64,000 bases of DNA from Acidobacteriota bacterium. Lineage in GTDB: Bacteria > Acidobacteriota > Terriglobia > Acidiferrales > UBA7541. The notes below the pieces were generated by a model. That model made no database searches. It saw only the letters and a list, made by a program, of their open reading frames with translations, and was not told the origin of the DNA. This document shows, one piece after another, positions 1 to 7,891 of the stretch. Within the stretch, counting starts at the first letter, position 1. Each line of letters starts with the position of its first letter. The DNA lies in assembly GCA_003225315.1 (NCBI GenBank), contig QHZD01000019.1, forward strand, positions 324,311 to 388,310. The letters are read 5' to 3'. Position numbers and translations under genes: made by a program.

Positions 1-1
1 C

Positions 2-1222
2 ACGGGATTTTTCGTTGACGCTAAAGGGCTCATCTTGACCAATCAGCACGTCGTGGCCAATTCGGAGTATTTGGCCGTCCAGTTTGATCGCACGCACAAA
101 GTCGTGGCCAAGCTGATTGCCGCCGATCCCCAGAAGGACGTCGCGTTGCTCTCCGTCAACATGGCCGCTTTGCCAAACGCTTCACCCGCGCCGCTGTATC
201 GGCCCGGGGCTGGCAGGACTCCTGTCCAGGAAGGCGAGCGCGTGTTTACCATCGGCAGCCCGCTCAGCCTCGATAAGATCATCACCACCGGCATCGTCAG
301 CAAGGTCGAGCCGCACACCGTCATGTCGGACATCAACATTAACCCGGGAAACTCTGGCGGGCCGCTCTTCAACGCTGCGGGCCAAGTCATCGGGTTGACT
401 ACCTTCGGCACACGCGGAGAAGGCGGGCCGGGCGTCTCCGGTATCGTGCGCATTGAAGAGGCGCTCGCGCTTCTCGATCAGAATCGCGCAAGCGCCAAGG
501 GTACACCGCCGCCGGGCGCGCTCCTTCCCGTCGAGCCTCTCACCCCTTATCCGATCGAAGGGCTCAAGGAAGCGTTGCGCGCGGAAAAATACGATTCGCG
601 CCCCTACTATTTCGCCGCCGGAGATTTCAATATCGCTCTTTCCACACCTCCCTTGGATTACCGCGAGCAGGAGGAGAAGCGGCTGCAAGCCGAGCGCGAG
701 CATAAGAAGCGCAACAAGAAACAACAAACCGCCGGCGAAAATACGGGCGATTCCGACGCGCCCAAGGACTGGGAACAGGAAGCCGGCGCGCATCCCGCGA
801 TATTCGCCATCTACGTGATGCCCAAGGCCAAGGAAGGCCTCGGATCGGCGTTCGGCCGCTCGTTCAGCCTGAATTCGGCGGCGAAGCTCAAGTTCAAGAC
901 CGATTTCCAGGCCATGAAACTGTTTTGTGGAAATAAGGAAGTGCTCCCGATCCATCCTGGCAAGGTTCCCGTAACCGTGTCGATCCAAAACCGGTTGGTA
1001 AAGATGGACGACTCTACCTACAAAGGAATTTACGTGTATTCGCCGGACTCCGTGAATCCGGACTGCGGCCAGGTGAAGCTGGAGATTTATTCCTCAAAGG
1101 GCGCGGAGCCTACTATCAGGGCTTTCGACGAGAAGACTGTTCAGCATGTCTGGGCGGATTTCGACGCCTTCCGCAAGGCCCAGGCCGCAGGCACTCAGTC
1201 AGCCTCCGCCGCAAAACCCTAG
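2..1222 (+). CDS. Trypsin-like serine protease (HtrA/S1C-like), 5' partial
   Basis: The reading frame is open to the window edge, so the N terminus lies outside; the TTG at 35 in the ORF track is not the real start. The chymotrypsin-fold triad is visible: His in TNQHVV, Asp in QKDVALL and Ser in NPGNSGGPL, as in DegP/HtrA-type proteases. No PDZ domain is recognisable after the protease part. Instead there is a charged linker (EEKRLQAEREHKKR) and a C-terminal region of about 170 residues of unknown function. It is probably exported or periplasmic, but the signal peptide would be outside the window. The protease class is secure; substrate and role are not. Confidence 0.85.
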   Translation, partial: TGFFVDAKGLILTNQHVVANSEYLAVQFDRTHKVVAKLIAADPQKDVALLSVNMAALPNASPAPLYRPGAGRTPVQEGERVFTIGSPLSLDKIITTGIVSKVEPHTVMSDININPGNSGGPLFNAAGQVIGLTTFGTRGEGGPGVSGIVRIEEALALLDQNRASAKGTPPPGALLPVEPLTPYPIEGLKEALRAEKYDSRPYYFAAGDFNIALSTPPLDYREQEEKRLQAEREHKKRNKKQQTAGENTGDSDAPKDWEQEAGAHPAIFAIYVMPKAKEGLGSAFGRSFSLNSAAKLKFKTDFQAMKLFCGNKEVLPIHPGKVPVTVSIQNRLVKMDDSTYKGIYVYSPDSVNPDCGQVKLEIYSSKGAEPTIRAFDEKTVQHVWADFDAFRKAQAAGTQSASAAKP

Positions 1223-1234
1223 GCTCATCTTCCT

Positions 1235-1299
1235 GTAGGGGCACGATACATCGTGCCCTTCTTGGTCCCTTCCCCGTAGAGGCACGATACATCGTACCT
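1235..1299 (+). repeat. Two REP-like palindromes between protease and RAYT gene
   Basis: The first copy reads GTAG followed by GGGCACGATACATCGTGCCC (1239-1258), a 9-bp inverted repeat around AC. The second copy (1280-1299) has diverged, but its outermost stem base pair has changed on both sides. The 5' GTAG tetranucleotide followed by a hairpin is the known signature of REP elements mobilised by RAYT transposases, and a RAYT gene begins a few bases further on. Confidence 0.85.
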
Positions 1300-1302
1300 C
1301 CT

Positions 1303-1869
1303 TCACTCGAATCTACTCGGCTTGATTCTTCCCTCTGGGTTTTCCCTGTCCCACTCCCATCGCTGGGGATTTTCGAGAATGTATCGGCTCGCGTCCGCGT
1401 ATTCTTTTCCATCCCTTAGCACCCGTTCAAAATAGTTTCGTTGCCAGATGTCATTGCTGCTGATTCCCAATTCTTTTTTTGCTCGGCGCGCAACCGCTGC
1501 CTTGAACGTCCGGACAACCGTCGGTATGGAGCCTTTCACCGGCTTTTGAAATTTTTCCGGAGTTCTCGCCTCCCGATCGAAGGGCACGATGTATCGTGCC
1601 CCTACGGTCAATCCAAGGATTCCGTGCATGTGATTCGGCATCACCACGAATTGGTCCGCCGATGCTCTTGGAAAATGTTCAGGAATCTCGATCCAACACG
1701 CTCGAACGATTTCTCCAAGTGGGCTCAAAATAATTCGTTCCTTGTCAATTTTGCCGAAAATACTCCTGCGTTCCGCGGCGCAAATCGTAATGAAATACGC
1801 CCCCGGTTCCGAATAGTCCGCTCCTCCCAATCGGATTGACCTACGATGAAGTTTCCGCTCTTCAGACAA
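1303..1869 (-). CDS. REP-associated tyrosine transposase (RAYT, Y1/IS200-like)
   Basis: This 188-residue protein has the Y1 transposase signature: an HUH motif in MPNHMHG near residue 80, and a C-terminal NYFERVLRDGKEY segment that carries the likely catalytic tyrosine. RAYTs are single-strand HUH nucleases that recognise REP hairpins carrying a GTAG tetranucleotide. Such hairpins flank the gene on both sides, and one lies inside it, read in frame as VGARYIVP. Length and motifs suggest an intact protein. The start is the ATG of MSEERKLHRR. Domesticated RAYTs typically occur once per genome next to their own REPs, which fits here. Confidence 0.9.
   Translation of the reverse strand: MSEERKLHRRSIRLGGADYSEPGAYFITICAAERRSIFGKIDKERIILSPLGEIVRACWIEIPEHFPRASADQFVVMPNHMHGILGLTVGARYIVPFDREARTPEKFQKPVKGSIPTVVRTFKAAVARRAKKELGISSNDIWQRNYFERVLRDGKEYADASRYILENPQRWEWDRENPEGRIKPSRFE
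1582..1605 (-). repeat. REP palindrome embedded in frame in the RAYT gene
   Basis: The same GTAG plus GGGCACGATACATCGTGCCC element as in the flanking array, here in the same orientation as the transposase gene. It encodes VGARYIVPF just after the HUH motif without disturbing the frame. Confidence 0.85.
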
Positions 1870-1915
1870 GCCAATTCACGCGCACTCTACCCATACTTTG
1901 CGATTTTACTCTCCC

Positions 1916-1940
1916 CGTACGGGCACGACACAACTTGCCC
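1916..1940 (+). repeat. Degenerate REP copy upstream of the RAYT gene
   Basis: GGGCACGACACAACTTGCCC is preceded by CCGTAC, a decayed form of the GTAG hairpin found in the adjacent array. Confidence 0.6.
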
Positions 1941-1972
1941 CGGCCGGCCGGTATCGTTCCATCCGTTTCTTC

Positions 1973-2396
1973 CCGTAGGGGCACGATACATCGTGCCCTT
2001 CTTAATCTCCGTGGCAACTCGGAACTTATCCCGACTGGGTCGGGATCGTTCCCTTCTTTAATCCCTGCCGTAGGGGCACGATACATCGTGCCCTTCTTAA
2101 TCTCCATGGCAACTCGGAACTTATCCCCACTGGGTCGGGATCGTTCCCTTCTTTAATCCCTGCCGTAGGGGCACGATACATCGTGCCCTTCTTAATCTCC
2201 GTGGCAACTCGGAACTTATCCCCACCGGGTCGGGATCGTTCCCTTCTTTAATCCCTGCCGTAGGGGCACGATACATCGTGCCCTTCTTCGTCTGCATGGC
2301 AACTCGGAATTTGTCCCTACTGGTCGGGATTATGCCCTTCTTTAATCCCTTCCCGTAGGGGCACGATACATCGTGCCCTTCTTCGTCTCCGTGGCA
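1973..2396 (+). repeat. Tandem array of 95-bp REP-containing units
   Basis: The palindrome GGGCACGATACATCGTGCCC with its 5' GTAG starts at 1979, 2074, 2169, 2264 and 2359, an exact 95-bp period over five copies. The spacer between palindromes (ending in TTTAATCCCTGCC) is also conserved, so whole units were duplicated. ORFs predicted across this stretch (1836-2156, 1846-2061, 1862-2107, and most of 2121-2693) are translations of the repeat and are not genes. Confidence 0.95.
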
Positions 2397-2723
2397 AATC
2401 CCGCTCATCGTCGGCCGTATAGGCGCCGGACGGCCGTCCTCAATTCCTTTGCTTCCAGGCGTCCTCCGATTTGCTCGTTGGGAAATGCCATAACTTCTTT
2501 GGTGGCGGCAAAACGCTCTTCGCTCGCGGTCAGCGAGCCATGAATGAAGTCGTCTCGCGGTAAGCGCGCATTCTGCGCCCCCGCACGCTTCGCCGGGGCG
2601 AGCCCTGAAAAATCGAAGGTCCCGGCCTTGTCGGGAAGACCCGCTCTTTTCTTTTCCCCCCGTTCTGTTTATCAATACTTCATTCCACTCCACCCAGCGC
2701 TCTAAATCACGAGATTCCTAGCC
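2397..2723. other. Gene-free stretch between REP array and restriction gene
   Basis: About 330 bases with no convincing ORF, RNA or terminator. The minus-strand 190-residue ORF crossing it runs into the repeat array and has no recognisable features. Confidence 0.5.
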
Positions 2724-3812
2724 CTAGACTTTAGGCCGTGGCTTACCTGCCTTCGATGATCGCAAAGGTATTCCCACTGCACCAGCCAGCCGTTGCCGGA
2801 ACTCTTCCCAATCTCTACCTTTGCGTTCGAGCAGCTCCGTAACGTCAAACCATTCTGTTGTGGTCTGCGATTCCTGCTCTAGCTTGCGCATTTCCAAGCC
2901 CGTCTTTGAGATGATTGTCCAAAAATCCTTGAAGCCTTTTTGTCTTGCTTTCAAGTGTGACTTCTCCGCTTCACCCGCACGATTGTGAGCGTTACTAACA
3001 TCTGTTCCGCCCTTCACTTCGATAGCGACCTTGCTGTGAATGTGGTCCTCAACTTTTTCCTGCACGCTAACATCAGGGTCGTGCGAGAGACTAACGAAAA
3101 CCGTCCGGTCGGACGCATTTTTCAACGTTAGCCGATTCGGTTCTTTCTTCGTTAGGGCCTTTTCAAGGATTTCAGTGATGGCAAGGAAGATTTCTTGCAT
3201 CGCTTTCTTGCCAATCTGCGTATTGTTAGAACCTTGTAACTGCGAGCCGAACGTGAGCAGAGGCAGTTCACGTAAGTCTCTGTCAGTGAAGTTAGGGATC
3301 TGGCGAACGAGATGAGCGAGCGGGTCGGCCATTGCAGCGCAAAAATCTGGAATGTGGGTTTGCTGTTTCTTGGACATCGCGCCCATCTCTTCCATGCGCT
3401 TGAAGAGTCCCATGCCTGTTGCTCCTTTATAAAAGCATTTCTGAGGGGCTCCAAGAAGAAGACGGTAGTAGCCAATCAGAGTAGGCTTGGTTTCTATAAC
3501 GCAAGGCACAGGAAACACATATTCATCACGCAGACCGGCTGCCGCGAGCAACTTCCGCACATCGGCTGGCACGTAGTCAGCAATTTGATTCTTGACTCTG
3601 TTTTGGTCGAGATTCCTCAGCGCTTCAGAAAGCGCATCCATGAAATACTTTTTGCGTGCCGCAACCAGTAGCTGATGGAATCCTAGCTGACGGGACGCAC
3701 CAGGAGGTTTGAAAAAACGTTTAGTTTCAGCACTTGACGCCGACTTGGCTGGCTTGGAATTCACAATGTTCGGTACTACTCGCACTTTTTGGATTTGCGA
3801 AACACAAGCCAA
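2724..3812 (-). CDS. Type II restriction endonuclease, XcyI/Cfr9I-like
   Basis: The protein is 362 residues, close to XcyI and Cfr9I (about 330). From memory of that family, the segments LIGYYRLLLG, GSQLQGSNNTQIG and VAIEVKGGTD followed by SNAHNRAGEAEKSH look characteristic. The last contains an E-x-K core of a PD-(D/E)XK nuclease site, preceded by a DPD stretch that may supply the acidic residue. XcyI and Cfr9I cut CCCGGG; whether this enzyme does is inference. The gene starts inside the 3' end of the methyltransferase gene (37-bp overlap), so translation of the pair is probably coupled. Family assignment is good; specificity is open. Confidence 0.8.
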   Translation of the reverse strand: MACVSQIQKVRVVPNIVNSKPAKSASSAETKRFFKPPGASRQLGFHQLLVAARKKYFMDALSEALRNLDQNRVKNQIADYVPADVRKLLAAAGLRDEYVFPVPCVIETKPTLIGYYRLLLGAPQKCFYKGATGMGLFKRMEEMGAMSKKQQTHIPDFCAAMADPLAHLVRQIPNFTDRDLRELPLLTFGSQLQGSNNTQIGKKAMQEIFLAITEILEKALTKKEPNRLTLKNASDRTVFVSLSHDPDVSVQEKVEDHIHSKVAIEVKGGTDVSNAHNRAGEAEKSHLKARQKGFKDFWTIISKTGLEMRKLEQESQTTTEWFDVTELLERKGRDWEEFRQRLAGAVGIPLRSSKAGKPRPKV

Positions 3813-4504
3813 TAGCAGTGCTGCCTTCTGCTATGGTGCGCATTTTTCCATTTTGGGTCGATGATTGGACCTTTGCGAATTTTTATAATGCAGTCGCAGG
3901 CAGTCAGACCTGCTTCACGAGCGGAGTTTATGAAATCAAGGTGTGCCCACTGGTAGCGATGGTGATGAACGTAGTCAGCTATCTTACAGAGTAGAATGCC
4001 TTCTGTCCTCAATACACGGCAGGTTTCTTTCAAGAAAGGCGGAAACGTGTGAGAGAAAGTGTAGTTATTTTCTTTCGACGAATTCAGCACTAGACCAAAC
4101 CGCGTGTTGAAGTCCTTCGACTTGTCTTTTCCCTGATTAGGAATATGTGGTGGATCATAGACCACGACGTCAAAACAGGCATCACGGAACGGCATCCTAG
4201 AATTGTCAGCAATAATCGCGGGGCGGTGACGCGGGTCGATGTCTATGCCAATAACTGGCCGCTTGCTGCCTCTCCAAAACCTGCCCCCATTGACGGTAGC
4301 GTCCAGAATTCTACGTGGTCTCTTTCGGGGATAGAACGCAAGCAGGCGTTCGATCAGTTCTGCGTCCTCTCCGTACCACACTGACGCCAGTGGGACGTAA
4401 CCGGAGTCTTTTTCCGTTGAGGCCGGGGTCTTTCGCTTGGTGAGTGGAAATAATGTAAGAGCTGTCGCCATCTCTTTCGTGATTAACCTACACGCCGGCG
4501 TCAC
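3776..4504 (-). CDS. DNA methyltransferase of the R-M pair (DPPH motif)
   Basis: This 242-residue SAM-dependent methyltransferase has a Rossmann SAM site (ILDATVNGGRFW, then GIDIDP) and catalytic motif IV as YDPPH rather than the usual SPPY or DPPY. It is followed by a KDFNTRFG segment that I associate with a group of phage and bacterial DNA methyltransferases. Position and overlap with the endonuclease make it the protecting enzyme, modifying adenine N6 or cytosine N4 in the same site. It is the first gene of the operon. An internal ATG (MATALTLF) about 11 codons in is an alternative start. Confidence 0.8.
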   Translation of the reverse strand: MTPACRLITKEMATALTLFPLTKRKTPASTEKDSGYVPLASVWYGEDAELIERLLAFYPRKRPRRILDATVNGGRFWRGSKRPVIGIDIDPRHRPAIIADNSRMPFRDACFDVVVYDPPHIPNQGKDKSKDFNTRFGLVLNSSKENNYTFSHTFPPFLKETCRVLRTEGILLCKIADYVHHHRYQWAHLDFINSAREAGLTACDCIIKIRKGPIIDPKWKNAHHSRRQHCYWLVFRKSKKCE

Positions 4505-4780
4505 GATGACGCAACTGAGAAACGATACAGCCTGTGGATTTCTAAATCACAAATCACAACAAACCGCATTCTACACCAAATGGCGAACAAATAACGAAAA
4601 TATTACGGTAGATTACGGGTTAGGGATGCCCTGCGCAACAGGCCTCCTAGGACCACTATTGTCGCCAGCAATATTTCAGGGTCTTTGGCTTACGATGCGG
4701 GACCACGGACGGAGCGAACGAATGTGCAAGAATCATGCTACATGCTACGCCACAGCATCCAAACCACTTACAAGTAATTC

Positions 4781-4808
4781 TTGACAAACGGTACCAATAT
4801 GCTATAAT
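4781..4808 (+). promoter_or_regulatory. Perfect-consensus sigma70 promoter
   Basis: TTGACA, a 16-bp spacer and TATAAT, with no mismatch in either hexamer. Transcription would start near 4815 and run toward the oxidase genes, whose likely start is more than 600 bases downstream. Confidence 0.65.
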
Positions 4809-5027
4809 GGCTTGGTTGATTTGGCACGATCTTCCCGCCTGTCCGCCACAGCTCCGGCGATCGTAAGATCCCAACCTTGTGCAAAGGAAATGCCCTGCGA
4901 ACCATGTGCGTCTTTCGTGCGCCATTCCCATCCCCCATGCAACTGTTGGGCATCCCGGTTTCCGTACCGGGGCTTGCCCTTAAGGCGGTCCTTCTCACTG
5001 CCTCAACAGTAGATCCTCGCCTCTCCC

Positions 5028-5052
5028 ACGTTGCACAATTCTTGTGCAACGT
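5028..5052. promoter_or_regulatory. Perfect 11-bp inverted repeat (operator or RNA hairpin)
   Basis: ACGTTGCACAA, loop TTC, TTGTGCAACGT. No T-run follows, so it does not look like an intrinsic terminator. It sits in the leader of any transcript from the promoter at 4781. Binding factor unknown. Confidence 0.45.
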
Positions 5053-5446
5053 AAGCCCCTTTAGGATCAACACTTCCAAAAATGTATCAAAACAATCGAC
5101 TTTAACTCCGTTTAAAATGAACACTTATGAAAAATCGGCCGGGTGGGGGAGGATGCATTTCCTCCTTCCTCCAATCGTTCACGCGGCACGTGCCAAGAGA
5201 CTCAACTCCTTTCCCTTTATACAGTTGCGCACTCTCTTGCCGTTTTTTGCACCAGCTCAAAACTCAACCCTTTTATTTTCAAGCAATTCCGCACTCTTTC
5301 GCAAAAACACATGGGGTGGGGTGTCTCAACTTTTCGCAATGAACCTCTCGCCATGCGCCTTGCCTTTTCCCTGCGGATGTATTCTATTTATGCCGCGCTC
5401 GGCAGCTGGGTTCAGCAGCAGGCCGCCAGCCGCTTCCAAGACAGGC

Positions 5447-7150
5447 ATGTCCACGGACGACAGCAACACAAATCAACCGGAAACGCCACACAACGGCTTC
5501 CTGTCCCGCTACGCCTTCAGCACCGATCACAAAACCATCGGCCTCAACTATTTGTGGCTTGCTTTGTTCAGCGTTTTTCTCGGCATGGCCATGTCGCTGC
5601 TCATGCGCATCCATCTGGCTTGGCCGGGAGTGCATCTCCCGTTCCTCTCCAGCCTCGGCAATTTGCCGGATCGCTTTGCCGCACTCACTACGCTTCATGG
5701 TTCGCTGATGGTTTTTCTGGTGCTCACCGCCGCGCCCCAAGCTGGCTTCGGAAACTATTTCCTGCCCCTGCAGATCGGCGCGCGCGAAATGGCTTTCCCC
5801 ACGCTGAACCTTCTCGCGTTCTGGCTCACAGTAGCCTCGCTCTTTGGCATGACCGCGACGTTCTTCCTTTCTCCGCAATCCGCCATCACGCTTTGGATCG
5901 TCAGCGTCGCCATCTTTTGCGCCGCCTCTCTCCTCAACGCGCTCAATTTCACCGTTACGACGATCGATCTCCGCGCCCCTGGCATGACGCTGCCGCGGCT
6001 TCCACTCACCGTCTGGGCCTGGTTCATCAACGCCATTCTCGGCGCGTTAATTTTCAGCATTCTCCTGGCGGTCTGTGTTTGCCTGCTCTCCGATCGCGTC
6101 TTCAGCACACACTTTTTTCCCCTACTGAATTTCGTTGCCAATCAACGGTCGGGCGTCATCCCCAACGCCGTCCCCGTGCTTTGGCAGCGCCTGTTCTGGT
6201 TTTTCGCGCAAGCCGAAGTCTACGTCGCCATGCTTCCATGCTTCGGCTTAACGACGCATCTGATTTCCACGTTTTCCCGCAAGCCGGTTTGGAAAGAGCG
6301 CCTCGTGGTTCTGGCGCTGTGCGGCGTGGGCCTCTTCGGTTTTTGTGTTTGGGGTCAGCATATGTTTTCCAGCGGTATGAACCCCTTTTCGCCGCTGGTT
6401 TTTTCGCTGCTGGCTTCTTCGCTTGGTCTGCCTGCCACGATCCTCGTCGTCTGTTGGTTCGGCACACTATGGAACGCGCGCCTCCAGCTCAACACCGCCA
6501 TGCTTTTCGCGCTCGGTTTCATTTCGCTTTTTCTCTCCGGCGGGCTCTCCGGAATTTTCCTGGCGCGCCACGATCTCGCCGCCGCTGCCGCCGTCAGCGA
6601 CGATTTCGTCACCGGCCATTTCCATCTGGTCATGGGCGTCGCCGCGACGTTCGCCATTCTTGGCGCGCTGTTTTTCTGGTTTCCCAAACTTTTTGGCCGC
6701 CGCCTGAACGAGCCGCTCGGCAAACTTCATTTCTGGCTGACCTTCGCTGGCGTCTACTGCGTTTTCATGCCGATGCACTGGCTCGGTCTCATCGCCCATT
6801 CGCGCGTTTCACCGAACGGGGATACGACTTCCATCGCCGCGCCCGGCTCTTCGATCCACACGTTCATCACGGTCGCAATTCTCCTCACTGTTTTCGCGCA
6901 AGGGCTGTTCCTCATCAATTTTCTGTGGAGTCTCTTCCGCGGCGAAAAAGTTGTGGAATGCAATCCGTGGCGTGCCACCACGCTCGAATGGAGCGTCTCT
7001 TCACCGCCGCCCGCCGACGATTTTGGCGCGACCGACCCAGTGGTGTATCGTGGGGCTTACGAGTTCAGCGCGCCGGATGCGGCCGACGATTTCGTGCCCC
7101 AACATCTTGCGCCAGAGCAAGTGGTCAAGGCACGCAAGGCTGGAGAGTAG
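5447..7150 (+). CDS. Heme-copper oxidase subunit I-like protein with altered CuB site
   Basis: I place the start at the ATG of MSTDDSN (567 residues), because STDHKTIG, the standard N-terminal motif of subunit I, follows directly; the 757-residue ORF adds unlike sequence. Family motifs include HGSLM (H84, low-spin heme ligand), GFGNYFLPL, AEVY (Y259 at the active-site tyrosine position) and GHFH (H391 and H393, the high-spin and low-spin heme ligands). Two of the three CuB ligands differ: the HPEVY histidine is Gln (FAQAEVY, Q255) and the first His of the HH pair is Gln (WGQHMF, Q304). The K-channel lysine region (PTGIK in canonical enzymes) reads PATIL. No subunit II with a CuA site is in view. 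It is probably co-transcribed with subunit III. O2 reduction by the normal mechanism is doubtful. Confidence 0.85.
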   Translation: MSTDDSNTNQPETPHNGFLSRYAFSTDHKTIGLNYLWLALFSVFLGMAMSLLMRIHLAWPGVHLPFLSSLGNLPDRFAALTTLHGSLMVFLVLTAAPQAGFGNYFLPLQIGAREMAFPTLNLLAFWLTVASLFGMTATFFLSPQSAITLWIVSVAIFCAASLLNALNFTVTTIDLRAPGMTLPRLPLTVWAWFINAILGALIFSILLAVCVCLLSDRVFSTHFFPLLNFVANQRSGVIPNAVPVLWQRLFWFFAQAEVYVAMLPCFGLTTHLISTFSRKPVWKERLVVLALCGVGLFGFCVWGQHMFSSGMNPFSPLVFSLLASSLGLPATILVVCWFGTLWNARLQLNTAMLFALGFISLFLSGGLSGIFLARHDLAAAAAVSDDFVTGHFHLVMGVAATFAILGALFFWFPKLFGRRLNEPLGKLHFWLTFAGVYCVFMPMHWLGLIAHSRVSPNGDTTSIAAPGSSIHTFITVAILLTVFAQGLFLINFLWSLFRGEKVVECNPWRATTLEWSVSSPPPADDFGATDPVVYRGAYEFSAPDAADDFVPQHLAPEQVVKARKAGE

Positions 7151-7177
7151 ACTTCCGGGAGTAAAGAAAGTTTTGCC

Positions 7178-7861
7178 ATGCCGGGCACAACCGCAGTTCC
7201 GGAAATTGAAGCCATCGTCGAAGACATCGGCGGTGGCGGCGGCGGCCCACTCCTACCTCCAGACGGAGGTGATGACGGCGATGGAGGCGGCGACGATCAC
7301 AATCGCCGCCGCAGGTGGTCCCCTTCGCCGAAACGTTACTCGACTGCGATTACGATTGGCATCGTTTCGATTTTGATGTTTTTTATGGCCCTGTCCAGCG
7401 CTTTCATCGTTTTGCGCCGCGGCAGCGACCTGTGGATGACTGTCCACCTTCCGCGCATTCTCTGGGCCAACACCTGCGTTCTCCTCGCGAGCAGTTTCAC
7501 TCTGGAATCCGCGCGCCAGCGGCTCTATCTTGCAGATGCTTCCGGCTTCCGCAAGTTTTGGTTAGCGACCACGGTGCTTGGTTTTCTTTTTGTGGCCGGG
7601 CAACTCGTTGCGTGGCGCCAGCTTGTTGCGCAAGGTGTATACATCGCCAGCAACCAGGCCAGCAGCTTCTTCTATATTTTCACCGGCGCTCACGCAGTTC
7701 ACCTGCTGGGGGGCGTCGGGGCTCTGCTTTTTGTTGCGTTCCGCAAATTTGAAAAGACAAAGATTTCGCTTCCGGCAGCAGCGGAAATCACTTCTTACTA
7801 CTGGCATTTTATGGATGGACTTTGGATTTTCCTGCTAGCTCTTCTTTATCTTGGAAAATGA
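7178..7861 (+). CDS. Cytochrome c oxidase subunit III-like protein
   Basis: This 227-residue protein has a Gly/Asp-rich, presumably cytoplasmic N-terminal tail of about 50 residues (GGGGGG, DDGDGGGDD) and about five membrane helices. The subunit III motifs SSFFYIFTGAHAVHLLGG and YYWHFMDGLW are present. The ATG at 7178 is preceded by a purine-rich GAGTAAAGAAAG and lies 27 bases after the subunit I stop. It presumably assembles with the unusual subunit I. The acidic glycine-rich tail is not part of the usual subunit III. Confidence 0.9.
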   Translation: MPGTTAVPEIEAIVEDIGGGGGGPLLPPDGGDDGDGGGDDHNRRRRWSPSPKRYSTAITIGIVSILMFFMALSSAFIVLRRGSDLWMTVHLPRILWANTCVLLASSFTLESARQRLYLADASGFRKFWLATTVLGFLFVAGQLVAWRQLVAQGVYIASNQASSFFYIFTGAHAVHLLGGVGALLFVAFRKFEKTKISLPAAAEITSYYWHFMDGLWIFLLALLYLGK

Positions 7862-7891
7862 ATCTGTGATTTTCGAAAACATTTCAGAAAT

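Larger units (their letters stand above)
4505..5446. other. Long intergenic region before the oxidase genes
   Basis: About 940 bases without a convincing gene. The first part is AT-richer than its surroundings and abuts the R-M operon. It holds a perfect sigma70-type promoter (4781-4808) and an 11-bp hairpin (5028-5052), annotated separately. The ORF track extends the oxidase gene back to 4877, but the extra 190 codons show no membrane or oxidase-like sequence. Confidence 0.5.

Noticed and set aside
1975-2378. Possible CRISPR array from regular repeats
   Set aside because: The spacers are themselves repeated, and a RAYT gene explains the elements; no cas genes are present.
1836-2693. ORFs of 71 to 190 residues over the repeat array on both strands
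   Set aside because: They mostly translate the 95-bp repeat (VGARYIVPF, GTMYRAPTAG) and show no independent protein features.
4877-5446. Extension of the oxidase subunit I gene to ATG 4877, or a missing subunit II here
   Set aside because: The 190 extra residues have no family motif, and no CuA motif or paired membrane helices are seen in any frame.
5143-7164. 673-residue plus-strand ORF overlapping the oxidase gene
   Set aside because: Arg/His-rich frame shadow of the real gene, a common artefact in GC-rich DNA.
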